Notes: generated from the sequence alone by a model not told the origin. DNA of 64,000 bases from Paenibacillus sinopodophylli (GCF_005930355.1 NZ_VDBO01000012.1:83993-147992), one strand, 5' to 3'; numbered from the stretch's first letter, positions 44,021 through 53,435 are shown. Numbers and translations are program-made.

Positions 44021-47000
44021 TCAAGCAACATCTCTCATATCGTACAGTCGTGTTTGTTTAGCAACAAAACGATTATAGGCCACCAGCGCATACAACGCCT
44101 GATCCGAAGCCATTAGATCTACCTCACCTGGCTTTGCTCCACCGTTGTCCAGACCGCCTGGCTTAACGTGATAGAACCCGCCGCTAGCTGCACCGAAACC
44201 TAATAAAGCTTCAACAGCGGAATGACCATTTTTCACAAAGCGTGCATCTTGGTGCGGATCAATGTTTAGTCCTGCTAACGCAACGATCACCTGTGAGATG
44301 CTCTCTGAATTAGCTGAGCCTCCGCTTGAGAAACTGCCGTCAGCCATCTGCTTCTGTGACAGCCATGTAATGCCACGGTCTACAACAGCTTTCACCTTAT
44401 CATTAGATGCGTAATAAGGTGTCAACCCTTGGATCGCCATTGCCGTTACATCTGGATCTGCGGCCGTAGGACTTGCCCCTAATGCCCAGCCGCCGCCCGC
44501 GATCTCTCTGCCGAGAATGAAATCAATAAGCAGCTCTCTTGTTGTCTGCTTCTTCACGCTCTCGACAACTGGAATGTCGTACGCTTTGCTATCCAGCGCG
44601 ATTAGTGCAAAGACAGGGCCATTAATGCCTTGCTTAATAAGGGTATCATAGTCAGCAAGCGGCTCAAGCAGATTATATCCTGCAACTTGGTCAACGTTTT
44701 TGCCAATAGCCGTCAAGGCTAGAATAACTCTGTCGTATTCCGTATATTTCACATTGTGCAGCTTGCCTGCTTGTTCCTTCAGCGTCTGCTCTACGTTAGC
44801 GTAATACTTCGCATAATAATCATCCGGCACACTTACCCCCGAACGCGCCAGTCCAAGCACTGTCCAATCTCCGCCTACGCTCGCAATGATCGGGTTCTTA
44901 ACTGCATTTTGCATAAAAGCTGCTGTATTGGCTATCTGCTTCTGTACAGCCTCCTGCACGCTTTGCTCGGTATTCGTATCTCCAGGATTGTTGACAATTT
45001 CAAATTCATACGCTCTAATAGCTGCTACGGCTGCCATCTCTCTCGTCACCGTTCCCTTCGGCATAAAGCCGTTACGATCGCCTACCATCAGCTCCGAGGC
45101 AATTGCTGTTTCAATATCGGCTCTCGCCCACGCAGAAGCGGTGTCTAGATCCTTGATCGTCTCTTGTGGCTTTGCAGCCGTAATAGCCAAAGCTCTAACC
45201 AACGTTGCTGCCATCTGCTCGCGCGTGATGCTGTCGTTCGGACTGAATTTAAAATCATAACCGGTCATATAGCCAGCATTGCTCGCTGCCGTCACGTACG
45301 GATAGTACCAACTCGTCTTCGCTACATCCGTAAAACCGTTATCCTTGACTGAAGTTGTATCCAATTTCATGACAGCAACTAGCATCTTAGCAAATTCCGC
45401 TCGTGTGACTGCTGTTTTAGGATTGAACTTCCCGTCACTGCCCTCCACAAAGCCATTTTGTGTCGCTTTGCCAATCGCGTCGATTGCCCATTTCGAGATG
45501 GTACCCGCGTCTTTGAAAAGTGCATCCAGCTCCAAGCTGCTGCTTGGCGTATAGGTCACAAAGCTCGCCGAATGATTCGTTTTAATGTAAAGGTCATTTC
45601 CTTTCACGAACGCATAAGCTTTCTTCTCACTTCCGATCGTTGCTTGAATACCTTTACCTTCTGTATCATAAATCGAAATCGGCACGTATTTACTATTTTC
45701 TACCATACCTGAAAGCTGACCTTTACCATCTTTGATGATGATCGTATACGGTTTATCAAACAAAGAAGCATTCGCTTGGCTGCCAATCGCAAAGGATTGG
45801 TTCCATTTTCCGAATTTGTCTTTGCTGCCTACCGCCTGATTAATGAGATTCTCTACTTTAGCTTGCTTCGCATCCCATGCAGTGAACAGCTCTATTCTTT
45901 GTTCTCCCGCACTCAGCTTCGTACCTTTCTCAATAACGACAGAAGCGGCTCCCTTTACGGCAGTAATCATAGGTATGCTTTCTTGAACGTCGCTAATATT
46001 CAGGATGACCTTCTTCTGAGTATCGCCAATATTTATCGTAATATTTTCCGTATTGAGCTGCGATTTCGTAATATTCACTACATAATCCTCTGTAATTGTT
46101 TTGGACACATTAATAATTGGTTTTCTGTCAGAGCCGCTTGCTCCTATCCCTAAATCTATACCCAAATCTATGCCTAAATTCGTCGTGTATCGCCACTGAA
46201 TTCGATCACCTGGATTAAGCGTATATCGACTTGCCCCGTAATCCGGATAAACGCCATTGACATTGTACATCCAGCCGCTGTCTGGGCCATGATCGAATTC
46301 CCCATCACCTGCTATGGATTTAACATACACGCTTTTAAACGTTTCATCCCAATCGAAGTCAACACTGATATTGCCTGCATCCAGTGTACGTTTCAACACT
46401 GTCCATACCGTGTCCCCGGTCTTCAGCTCTACGCTTGCCGATTGAAGCACATACCCTTTGTTAATCGTAAGTTTATCCACCGACTGTGTGACATATTGTG
46501 TTGGCTGCGGTTCTGGCTGCGGCTGCTGCGTACCGTCATTTTCGTCTGGAACCTCCAGCACAGTGGCAGCATAGGAAACAAAATCAGTGAAATGTTTTGT
46601 CTTTATAATCAAATCATTTCCGCTGTCATAAGCGTACTCTGTATCTCCCGCTTCAGCGCCGAGAGTATCGCTCTCGTATTTAGTAATAGCATGAACGGAC
46701 CCGTCTTGGATATAGGCAGCATGCTTCCCGCTATTGCCTGCAAAGATCAACGTTACATATTCATTAAACTCAACCGCTGATCTACCACCCATTGTGAAAG
46801 CTTCAGCAACCTCACTAAGCTCCCAGCCCTCAGCAATAATAGCAGCCAGTTTATTTTTCAATGTCGTATTTGCAGGGTCCAGCGTTGTAATAAGCTCCAT
46901 AATATTACTGTCGCTTCCAATGATTTTGGCGCCCTTCGGAATAATTGCAGTAACGCTGCCTTTAGACGCTTCGATTCGAGGCAAGCCGCTGTTTAAAGGC

Positions 47001-48256
47001 AAATGGACACTTACGCTTCCATTCTTCCCATCCGGGATCTGAACCGTAATCTCCTTGCTTCCATTCCCCGGCGGCACGGAAACCATATAATTGCTCCCGT
47101 CATCCGGTATAGCTACATTGGGGTTATCGCCGGCAGGTAAAGGGAACTCCACTTCCTGCGAATCCTGCAATTGAACATCCGTCATGTCATAAAGACGATT
47201 CTCGCCTTTCACGTAACGATCGTAGGAAACGAGTGCATAGGTGCCTTGGTCAGTAGCGATGCCGTCTAATTTGCCCGTTGCTACATGCTTGAAGCCTCCG
47301 CCTTCTACAGAAAAAGTAAGCAGCGCGTCAATCAGTGATTTATTATTTTTAATAAATCTGGAATCGGTATGCGGATCGATTCCAAAACTTGTGAGAGCAA
47401 CGATAACCTGTGCGACGCTCTCACTGCTCGTAGAACCGAAGCTTGTAAAGCTTCCCTGCGCATTTTGTGTGCTCGATAGCCACTGCACCGCCCTATCTAC
47501 TGCCGCTTCAACAAGAGGGTCCGTTTCGTAATACGGAGCTAGGCTCTGCAACGTCATTGCGGTAAGATCAACGTCTGCTCTCGTTGTGCCGAAGCCCCAG
47601 CCCCCAGCATCTACTGCATCTTTCTTAACCTCTTGATTCAAAATAAATTGAACGAGCTTCTCCCTAGTCGTCTGCGTCGTAACGCCTTCCACCACGGGGA
47701 TTTCGAATTGATGTGTATCCAAAGCAATAAGGGCAAAAACAGGACCATTAATACCTTGTTTAATAACATAATCGAAATCAGCGAGCGCTTGTGAAATATC
47801 ATAGCCGGCCACATTGTGTATGTCTCTTCCAATAGAAGCTAGCCCCATTATTAACCTGGAATGCTCTGTACCTTTACTTGCATCGAGCTTGCCATTGTAT
47901 TTCAGCATAAGTGCTCTTACTTGCTCAGTCACGTTATAGTAGTATGAATCATAATATTTATCCGGCACTGTATAATTGGCACGAGCCAACGATAGGACAG
48001 TCCATTCACCGGAACCTGTTCCAAACGACGGGCTCTTAACCGTTTTTACCATATAAGCAAGATTTTTCTCAAGCTGCTCCGAGGCTGCTACAGACTCTTT
48101 GTCATTCCTCTGACCCGCAGCAGATTCCTCTACGGTGATAGTGACATCACCTGCCGATGCGCCCTCCGCTGCATAGGAAACCTGGTTATTAGCTGAGAGC
48201 ATGGTCATAAACACACTTACAATTAACAACCACGAAATAAACCGCTTTTTATTCAT
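44021..48256 (-). CDS. SLH-anchored intrinsic-factor-like protein (two alpha/alpha barrels, DUF4430, SLH)
   Basis: About 1411 residues; two adjacent ATGs (48259, 48256) follow AAAGGGG. Signal peptide ~1-30. Order: barrel 1 (~35-340) of terpenoid-cyclase/intrinsic-factor type (GEWTVLSLARANYTVPDKYY, QGINGPVFALIALDTHQFEI, DVDLTAMTLQSLAPYY, SVAQVIVALTSFGIDPHTDS); an ~200-residue beta-rich part; DUF4430 (~600-700: DSGWMYNVNGVYPDYGASRY, LNPGDRIQWRYTTNLG); another beta-rich part; three SLH repeats (~920-1085); and barrel 2 (~1090-1411) clearly paralogous to barrel 1. The alpha-barrel plus beta-domain pair is the architecture of animal B12 carriers. First gene of the riboswitch-controlled ECF operon. 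B12 binding is inference. Confidence 0.85.
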   Translation of the reverse strand: MNKKRFISWLLIVSVFMTMLSANNQVSYAAEGASAGDVTITVEESAAGQRNDKESVAASEQLEKNLAYMVKTVKSPSFGTGSGEWTVLSLARANYTVPDKYYDSYYYNVTEQVRALMLKYNGKLDASKGTEHSRLIMGLASIGRDIHNVAGYDISQALADFDYVIKQGINGPVFALIALDTHQFEIPVVEGVTTQTTREKLVQFILNQEVKKDAVDAGGWGFGTTRADVDLTAMTLQSLAPYYETDPLVEAAVDRAVQWLSSTQNAQGSFTSFGSTSSESVAQVIVALTSFGIDPHTDSRFIKNNKSLIDALLTFSVEGGGFKHVATGKLDGIATDQGTYALVSYDRYVKGENRLYDMTDVQLQDSQEVEFPLPAGDNPNVAIPDDGSNYMVSVPPGNGSKEITVQIPDGKNGSVSVHLPLNSGLPRIEASKGSVTAIIPKGAKIIGSDSNIMELITTLDPANTTLKNKLAAIIAEGWELSEVAEAFTMGGRSAVEFNEYVTLIFAGNSGKHAAYIQDGSVHAITKYESDTLGAEAGDTEYAYDSGNDLIIKTKHFTDFVSYAATVLEVPDENDGTQQPQPEPQPTQYVTQSVDKLTINKGYVLQSASVELKTGDTVWTVLKRTLDAGNISVDFDWDETFKSVYVKSIAGDGEFDHGPDSGWMYNVNGVYPDYGASRYTLNPGDRIQWRYTTNLGIDLGIDLGIGASGSDRKPIINVSKTITEDYVVNITKSQLNTENITINIGDTQKKVILNISDVQESIPMITAVKGAASVVIEKGTKLSAGEQRIELFTAWDAKQAKVENLINQAVGSKDKFGKWNQSFAIGSQANASLFDKPYTIIIKDGKGQLSGMVENSKYVPISIYDTEGKGIQATIGSEKKAYAFVKGNDLYIKTNHSASFVTYTPSSSLELDALFKDAGTISKWAIDAIGKATQNGFVEGSDGKFNPKTAVTRAEFAKMLVAVMKLDTTSVKDNGFTDVAKTSWYYPYVTAASNAGYMTGYDFKFSPNDSITREQMAATLVRALAITAAKPQETIKDLDTASAWARADIETAIASELMVGDRNGFMPKGTVTREMAAVAAIRAYEFEIVNNPGDTNTEQSVQEAVQKQIANTAAFMQNAVKNPIIASVGGDWTVLGLARSGVSVPDDYYAKYYANVEQTLKEQAGKLHNVKYTEYDRVILALTAIGKNVDQVAGYNLLEPLADYDTLIKQGINGPVFALIALDSKAYDIPVVESVKKQTTRELLIDFILGREIAGGGWALGASPTAADPDVTAMAIQGLTPYYASNDKVKAVVDRGITWLSQKQMADGSFSSGGSANSESISQVIVALAGLNIDPHQDARFVKNGHSAVEALLGFGAASGGFYHVKPGGLDNGGAKPGEVDLMASDQALYALVAYNRFVAKQTRLYDMRDVA

Positions 48257-48307
48257 CATAAAAACCCCTTTCTCATTATCAGAATGAACGATGAGATACA
48301 TGTACAT

Positions 48308-48342
48308 AAAAAAACCTCTCACCGTTAATGGTTAAGAGGTTT
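48308..48342 (-). terminator. Terminator hairpin of the cobalamin riboswitch
   Basis: AAACCTCT pairs with AGAGGTTT, with an inner ACC/GGT pairing, and runs into seven T on the minus strand. It is located between the aptamer and the coding start of the first gene, so it is the likely expression platform: termination when B12 is bound. Confidence 0.8.
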
Positions 48343-48394
48343 AATAGATTATACAGCTAACTATTGCATGCACTAATAAACACCACCCTATCCA

Positions 48395-48575
48395 TCGTAG
48401 AGGTAACAGTGTAATGAAAACAGGCAGGTATTCTGGCTTGGGATCAACATCCTTGCAGCATTGCCGATATCCATACGGCATTCGTGCAAAAACTCCTCCA
48501 TTACAGTGGCGGGACCGCGCAGGAATGAGACCTGCTTCCCTTTTAACCAATCCATGGAATTCATATTCGGCTCCA
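48395..48575 (-). ncRNA. Cobalamin (B12) riboswitch
   Basis: Minus strand carries the conserved series of the cobalamin aptamer in order: GGTTAAAAGGGAAGCAGGT, then GCGCGGTCCCGCCACTGTAA, a variable arm with a TGCCGTATGG...TATCGGCA stem, then AAGCCAGAATACCTGCCTG (B12-box-type end). Spacing and order match the class. Boundaries are approximate. It controls the surface B12-capture and ECF operon. Confidence 0.95.
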
Positions 48576-48613
48576 TTATTGGCACCTGTTTCTTCTATGA
48601 AATTTTCTTGCTC

Positions 48614-48642
48614 ATCATACCGAATATTTGCTCGTTTGTCAT
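48614..48642 (-). promoter_or_regulatory. SigA promoter upstream of the cobalamin riboswitch
   Basis: ATGACA, 17-base spacer, TATGAT on the minus strand. It would start transcription near 48607, giving a leader of about 350 bases that contains the aptamer and terminator. Confidence 0.75.
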
Positions 48643-48912
48643 GCTAAAGTTTGTAGGCGCAGTGAAGAGTTTGTTGGCTCACCGTTCTTGTTTGCAGCAT
48701 GGCTTACCGCCTTTTAATATTTGCTTGAATGCACGATCACTTGAATATTATGAAATTGATACACAGTAATCACCAGCCATCCTTCATCGGTAAAAATATA
48801 CTTTAGACCGTGTTCCATTTTTTTCAGGTCGCTTCATAAGAAACATAACAGCCGCTTCTAAAAATATGGAGAGGCTGATCCATCTTTGCTATCCAAAATT
48901 CGAAGCGGTGTT

Positions 48913-49180
48913 CTATTCTTTTGGATTTTTGTAACACCAACTCCCGTCATAAGGTCTATTCGCTATCTTTTCGAAGTCGTTTAACGTATAGAACCAATCG
49001 TCTTCCATCCATATTTTCGAATTTGGATAGTTTTTCAGAAATTTAGTTACCACTTTCCTTCTTGAAACTAATTCCATAAAATAAGTTTAACTCCGTGCAA
49101 AAATTTTCTGTATATTGCAAAAGATTGATTAACGGAATTTTACTACCAGTTTCAAATAAAACGAATGTAAAGATACCTAT
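48913..49180 (-). pseudogene. Decayed copy of the immunity gene found at 62941-63417
   Basis: Both ends match the intact gene: FVLFETGSK.PL.NLLQYTE-like start and KIWMEDDWFYTLNDFEKIAN...CYKNPKE end. About 209 bases are missing from the middle and the start codon is ATA. 268 bases remain of 477. It marks the left limit of the toxin-cassette array next to the B12 operon. Confidence 0.85.
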
Positions 49181-49252
49181 TATTTCAACACTTCCTTGAT
49201 TCTTCTAAAAATTAACTATTATTACACCTTTTGTTTAAAATAATTAACCTTC
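49181..49252 (-). pseudogene. Remnant of a PD-(D/E)xK-type toxin C-terminus
   Basis: Minus-strand codons give KVNYFKQKV followed by stops, then a frame ending EVLK, matching the last ~24 residues (KVNYLKEKGITIVNSLEELG) of the toxin at 63417-64000. It directly precedes the decayed immunity gene, keeping the toxin-then-immunity order. Confidence 0.7.
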
Positions 49253-49711
49253 ATGAAGGTTTGAGGAATGGTCAAGTAAACTAAGTAGACTTGGGGTTAA
49301 GTAATTTATCTGGTATTGATCCAATTCATTATTGACAACTAACTGACCATTCTCTCTTCTAAGTAACTGATGTGAAGCATTTTCTAAAAACAACAGATTC
49401 CCACTACATTGTTTTATAATATTCCCTATAACCTTAATTAAAGCTTCTAGTCCTTGATAAAAGGTGATACCAAACAACTGACCCCTAATGCAAATATTAA
49501 CATCTAAATCATAATGGTTTCTAACGAAACCTATGTCAGAAATATCCTCAAGTTCAAGAGTTAATGAAAAGTATTCAGTTCCTATAACTATTTCTTCTTC
49601 ACTATTATGAACCGATACCTTTTCTTTCAAAATGTTAATTATTATTTTTTCAATAACTTCTACCAATGATTCACAACTCAAATTAGATTCTAAAAACAAT
49701 TCAAAATCCAT
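49244..49711 (-). CDS. Probable immunity protein, SitI3-like
   Basis: 155 residues: MDFELFLESNLSCESLVEVI, ICIRGQLFGITFYQG, and GNLLFLENASHQLLRRENGQ. The LLRR-NG-LV block recalls the SitI3 immunity family; I am not certain of the name. It starts inside the end of a toxin remnant (11-base overlap), the normal toxin-immunity arrangement, so the toxin is largely lost while its immunity gene is intact. Confidence 0.6.
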   Translation of the reverse strand: MDFELFLESNLSCESLVEVIEKIIINILKEKVSVHNSEEEIVIGTEYFSLTLELEDISDIGFVRNHYDLDVNICIRGQLFGITFYQGLEALIKVIGNIIKQCSGNLLFLENASHQLLRRENGQLVVNNELDQYQINYLTPSLLSLLDHSSNLHEG

Positions 49712-49870
49712 GCATATCTATCCCCAAATATCCGTCAGTAATCTCAGTTATTTTTTCTGACATGAAACCATCTAAATTAAGTACAATTCCCTCGGCAGGT
49801 GATTTTGTCTTTGCTCTAATATTCCTTAATATATTGTCCACATATTTGTCTATTGTAGGTGCGAAACAGC
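49701..49870 (-). pseudogene. C-terminal remnant of a CdiA_C-like nuclease toxin
   Basis: Readable residues DKYVDNILRNIRAKTKSPAE and GIVLNLDGFMSEKITEITDG resemble the end of CdiA C-terminal tRNase-type domains (AxxIVLNL motif). An open frame extends to 49922 but its first ~20 residues look like joined non-coding sequence. No N-terminal shared toxin segment remains. It overlaps the SitI3-like immunity start. Confidence 0.55.
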
Positions 49871-49900
49871 GGTGTTTGTCAAGGTAGTTGTCGTGATCTC

Positions 49901-50125
49901 TTGAAAAAACCGCAGATAACAAAGGTCACAAAAAACAGGTCAATCATGGTGTTATCTGACCATAATCGACCTGTTTGATGTATCGGAATAGCGTTTTTTA
50001 GGTTATAAAATAAAAGCATCTGATGTGCGTACAACCGAAATAGAGAAATCTTCATAGGGGTATTACATGGGTTAGATGTGTTATTAGTTGAATGTTGGAT
50101 TCATTCGGCAATGGATAGCCCCCCA
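49901..50125. repeat. Inter-cassette repeat, copy A
   Basis: One of four related ~200-base units (also near 53760, 58910 and 62690). It contains AACAGGTCAATCATGGT...ACCATAATCGACCTGTT (49934-49975, 17-bp arms, 15 pairs), then TATTACATGGGTTAGATGTG, and ends TTCATTCGGCA-TGG-TAGCCCC. On the minus strand the hairpin is followed by TTTTTTG, so it can terminate transcripts from the cassette to its right. Confidence 0.8.
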
Positions 50126-50283
50126 TTACAAAATATGCCCAAAGTGTCCTTTATATTGTTCAATATCCTGCAAGATTTTCTTAATATCCTCGGCTTCTAA
50201 TTCTTCATTCAATGGTATTGATGAAATATCACTAATCATATTATTCAATTCATTTTTCACATCTTCTCTAATATAGCTTTTAT
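50126..50283 (-). pseudogene. C-terminal fragment of an unidentified cassette gene
   Basis: An open minus-strand frame encodes about 51 residues ending in TAA: REDVKNELNNMISDISSIPL, NEELEAEDIKKILQDIEQYK, GHFGHIL. Helical, charged, like many immunity proteins. Its 5' part is cut off where the IS1182-like element begins. Too short for a family call. Confidence 0.55.
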
Positions 50284-50355
50284 CGAGACAAAGGAGAACT
50301 CCCTATTCCATATATACGACATGAGAGCTTATTTACCCTGCAAGAGCTTTATCAA

Positions 50356-51657
50356 ATGGAACAAAAAGATCGTTTCCGTGAGATTTTCGAGACCATCGGT
50401 ATTACGCCTATCTTGCGCTTGGTCAGAAAAACATCCCTTTATGGCGCTCCGGTTGAAGTGAATGACAGGGCGATGGTCAATTCCTTAATCGTTAGAATCA
50501 TTGAACGTATTCCTACGATTAAGGATTTAATAAAGCGACTTCAAAATGACATCTTATTCCGCCTGAATTGTGGCTTTATGCTCTCAGAAGCCATTCCATC
50601 TGCCTCTTCCTATTCCAGGTTGGTACGTAAGATGAGTCAAAGCCATGCGTTAGAAGAGATGCAAGAACAGCTGTTAAAGCAAGCCATGGCTGAATCCTTC
50701 ATTACGGACGATACGATTGCTATAGATGCAACTCATATCGAAGCTCGTGATCAAGCACCTGCTAAACAAGAAAAGAAAAAAACTGAATTGAAAAAGCGTG
50801 GCCGACTATCAAAAGCCGAACGCGAGGCTTGGCTCGAACAAAAACAAGAAGAAGAGAAGCGAAAACCAATCTACAAGAAAGAAATCGCTGCACAGCTCAG
50901 TGAGACCTTCCATCTGCTAAGGGATGAAATGCCTCTTGACCCGCAGTGGGGAATTAAGAAAAACAGTGATGGAAAAAACGTCTTCTGGTATGGCTATAAA
51001 GGCCATCTTGCGGTTGGAACAAAGAGTCAATATATCATTGGAGCCATGCTCTCTTCTGGAAACTTGATTGATGGAAAAGCAGCGATTCCGCTCCTAAAAG
51101 GGCTAGCTTTTCAGTACCCAAATTTCCATTTCAACTATGCAACTATGGATGCAGGCTACGATTATGAGCCCATCTATAAACAAGTTCAAGAAGCACAGGC
51201 TCATGCCGTTATCGCCTATAACCGTCGGCGAGAACCCGAACCTGTCTCGAGCCGGAGCGGTATACTTTCTCAGATCATTCGTGATCTTTATCTTGTAAAC
51301 CCTCTGACAAAGGGAATCTTGCGCTAATGGATAGCTCTCACATTCTTTCGGTCGAACGTATTTGAGCGTTTTATTTTTCGAATCATAGCTATCGTAGCGA
51401 TAAGAGTGCTCTCTCACACAGGTAGGGGCGAAGTGTTCGTCAAACGAGGCTCGAGACGTTGGAAAGAAATCGCTAAGAAACGATCTGCAGTCGAGAGAGT
51501 TAATGCGTACCTAAAGGAATATTTTCAGTTGAACAATGTGAGACATCGAACAGGTCAAAAAGCAAAAGCACATTTCAACTTGGTAACGCTGATTTACAAT
51601 TGCACAAAGTTAGCATGTGATCGTCTAAGTCGCCAATTACAAGAACAAGCAGCCTAA
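50356..51657 (+). pseudogene. IS1182/IS5-type transposase, inactivated by internal inversion
   Basis: Readable parts: N-terminal DUF772-like half (MVNSLIVRIIERIPTIKDLI, TDDTIAIDATHIEARDQA), middle (FWYGYKGHLAVGTKSQYIIG, FNYATMDAGYDYE) and C-terminal end (GSRRWKEIAKKRSAVERVNA, RHRTGQKAKAHFNL). The plus frame stops at 51327. The missing middle (VREHSYRYDSYDSKNKTLKY, RPKECESYPLAQDSLCQRVY) is intact but reads on the opposite strand. It also lacks an upstream start. Not functional as it stands. Confidence 0.85.
51246..51454 (-). other. Inverted 209-bp segment inside the transposase gene
   Basis: Bounded by CTCGAGCC (51246-51253) and GGCTCGAG (51447-51454), exact inverted copies. The minus strand encodes the transposase portion expected between the two plus-strand parts (FDEHFAPTCVREHSYRYDSY through KITNDLRKYTAPAR). 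Re-inverting it nearly restores one gene, apart from small frame offsets at the joints. Confidence 0.85.
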
Positions 51658-51843
51658 TTTTCAAAAGCGAAAATGCTCAAATTCGGTTAGTCTGCGATTC
51701 TGTAACTAAGCATTATGAAATTGATTCATACAGCGGCGAATAAAAAACCACAACACGGCAGCTAGTTCGCATTGTGGCGGTGGATAGATTATTCGTGAAA
51801 AGCAATTAAAAAATATTAATTGAAAATAATTACTCAATTCTCT

Positions 51844-52287
51844 TTAGTCGTATAATGAAATTAAATATTCAGAAAGAGTATCGCTGACTTTCTTAAACTC
51901 CGTTAGATTAAGACTTTCATCGTAAAGATATACTGAAGGATTATCACCCTCATCCAAATTGAAAAACCAAAACATATATCCTTGGTGCATCATAAATACA
52001 AACTGATTATCTGTGAGTTTTTTTGAGAAACTATTTTCCTCTAAAAGTTCAACAGCCCATTCTTTTAACTCTAATATATACTTCATAGTATAATGTGTAC
52101 CAGTCAAAAACTCTGCACCATTCCCAAACTTACTCATAAAATCTAAATAATTCGAGGGCAGCGTTTTTGTTGGAGAAAAATGTTTTAATTTTGTTAGCTC
52201 ATCTTCACTACAAGGCTTCATAGGGTATGATTTTTTTTCTAATGTTAATAAGAATTCCTTTAAATCACCCTTATTTGAAATATCCAT
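51844..52287 (-). CDS. SMI1/KNR4 (SUKH) family immunity protein
   Basis: 147 residues from ATG 52287, which follows GGAGGAG; 23 bases after the toxin stop. SUKH features: LPSNYLDFMSKFGNGAEFLT, FVFMMHQGYMFWFFNLDEGD, NPSVYLYDESLNLTEFKK, SDTLSEYLISLYD. SUKH proteins neutralise diverse nuclease and deaminase toxins. It is the presumed partner of the deaminase-like toxin immediately upstream. Confidence 0.88.
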   Translation of the reverse strand: MDISNKGDLKEFLLTLEKKSYPMKPCSEDELTKLKHFSPTKTLPSNYLDFMSKFGNGAEFLTGTHYTMKYILELKEWAVELLEENSFSKKLTDNQFVFMMHQGYMFWFFNLDEGDNPSVYLYDESLNLTEFKKVSDTLSEYLISLYD

Positions 52288-52310
52288 GTTAAATCTCCTC
52301 CATATTCTAC

Positions 52311-53435
52311 TCAATTCAAGTCATCCAAGATTTGAACTCTCGTGACTTTGATATTCGGAAAATCAATTCGAAATTGATCAATAATATCATTACAACTTAT
52401 ACAAATAGGGTTATGTGAAATAATTTCAATACTGCCTTCAACATCAGGATTATTTTTGAACCTTTCTCTCAGATATTCTATCATCTTTTGCTCTGTATCT
52501 TGCAACCTTCCTTTATTATCTGACCCACTATATTTATAGTGATTTTCAGGTGGTCTAGGATAGTTATCCTTATGATTTGGATTATTTGGATCATAACCAC
52601 TCATTGATTCAAGATTTATTAATTCACCATCTATTTCCCCCTTAGTTAATGCGACATTTTTAGTTTTTCCTGCGTTAAACCTCTGCCTCACATCATCTAT
52701 CAATTTCTTATCTTCTTCGGTCGCTTCCCTAAAAACTCTGTTGACAGAACCAGCTTCACCCGTCCCCTCAGTATCCAACGGCTTATCCTGATTAGGCTTT
52801 AAGTGCTCGTCTACATTGAGGGTTATGTCATCAACTTTGGAAGGTATAGGCTCACGCTTAGCCGACTTAGGGACCTTCGGTGCCCGTTTCAGTACTAACT
52901 GCAGGCCTTTACCTATTCCCGCAGATAAAAGCGAGGGGATAATTATACCTCCCGCATAATTCAATCGCGAATCTGTATCCCCGTTAATCACGCTTTCGTT
53001 GAATTCATCGATTAACGCCTGCGCCTCTTTCCGCGCCTTTTCTGGATTATTCGTAAGAAACGATGGCAGCTCTTCTATATTCCCTTCCCTTATATTCTTA
53101 GCGATATCCATCACGCCGTCTACTGTACCTGTAATTGCATCTATTCCACCTTGAACGAAGCTTCCTATTCCTGCTATGACTTTCCACTTTGCATCATTAA
53201 TTTTCTTTGCCATTTGCCATTGATATAGCTCAATAGCGGATGGCGCTGGGCAACCATTTATTCGCCCATAATAATCCTGATCCGAGCGTTGGTATGCAGC
53301 AAAATCAATGCCTTTATGAAATGGATTGAAAGGAAAGTATCCATCTAGCAGCGCTTGAGATTGGTTATGACCAAGCATACTTGCCCGCATCGTTCTGCTA
53401 TTCGTCGGCTGGAATTTATCCTTGTTCGACTCCAA
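52311..53435 (-). CDS. Orphan polymorphic toxin cassette, deaminase-like C-terminus
   Basis: 374 residues. N-terminal ~230 residues (DFAAYQRSDQDYYGRINGCP, SFVQGGIDAITGTVDGVMDI) are almost identical to the toxin at 57360-58583. After PLDTEGTG the sequence changes to a unique ~140-residue toxin: LTKGEIDGELINLESMSG, DTEQKMIEYLRERF, and NPICISCNDIIDQF. A Glu-bearing helix plus CxxC zinc motif suggests a nucleic-acid deaminase (BURPS668_1122/YwqJ-like group). The start is TTG without ribosome site. Coding-like codons (AQLTIVLSKVLDG) continue upstream to a stop at 53495, so this is probably the broken-off 3' part of a larger toxin. Confidence 0.75.
   Translation of the reverse strand: MESNKDKFQPTNSRTMRASMLGHNQSQALLDGYFPFNPFHKGIDFAAYQRSDQDYYGRINGCPAPSAIELYQWQMAKKINDAKWKVIAGIGSFVQGGIDAITGTVDGVMDIAKNIREGNIEELPSFLTNNPEKARKEAQALIDEFNESVINGDTDSRLNYAGGIIIPSLLSAGIGKGLQLVLKRAPKVPKSAKREPIPSKVDDITLNVDEHLKPNQDKPLDTEGTGEAGSVNRVFREATEEDKKLIDDVRQRFNAGKTKNVALTKGEIDGELINLESMSGYDPNNPNHKDNYPRPPENHYKYSGSDNKGRLQDTEQKMIEYLRERFKNNPDVEGSIEIISHNPICISCNDIIDQFRIDFPNIKVTRVQILDDLN

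Larger units (their letters stand above)
50284..51700 (+). mobile_element. IS1182/IS5-type insertion sequence, degraded
   Basis: Region occupied by a DDE transposase gene with DUF772-type N-terminus. The left end lacks a start codon: in-frame codons FYRDKGELPIPYIRHESLFT precede 50356 and run into a stop just upstream, so the 5' end was lost. Right end lies shortly after the transposase stop at 51657. No terminal repeats could be matched. GC-richer flanks do not continue through it. Confidence 0.75.

Noticed and set aside
48341..48550. Minus-strand open frame upstream of the large SLH protein
   Set aside because: It lies inside the cobalamin aptamer, whose conserved bases explain the sequence.
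51103..51417. Minus-strand open frame of about 104 residues
   Set aside because: Not a separate gene; it is the inverted middle of the transposase.
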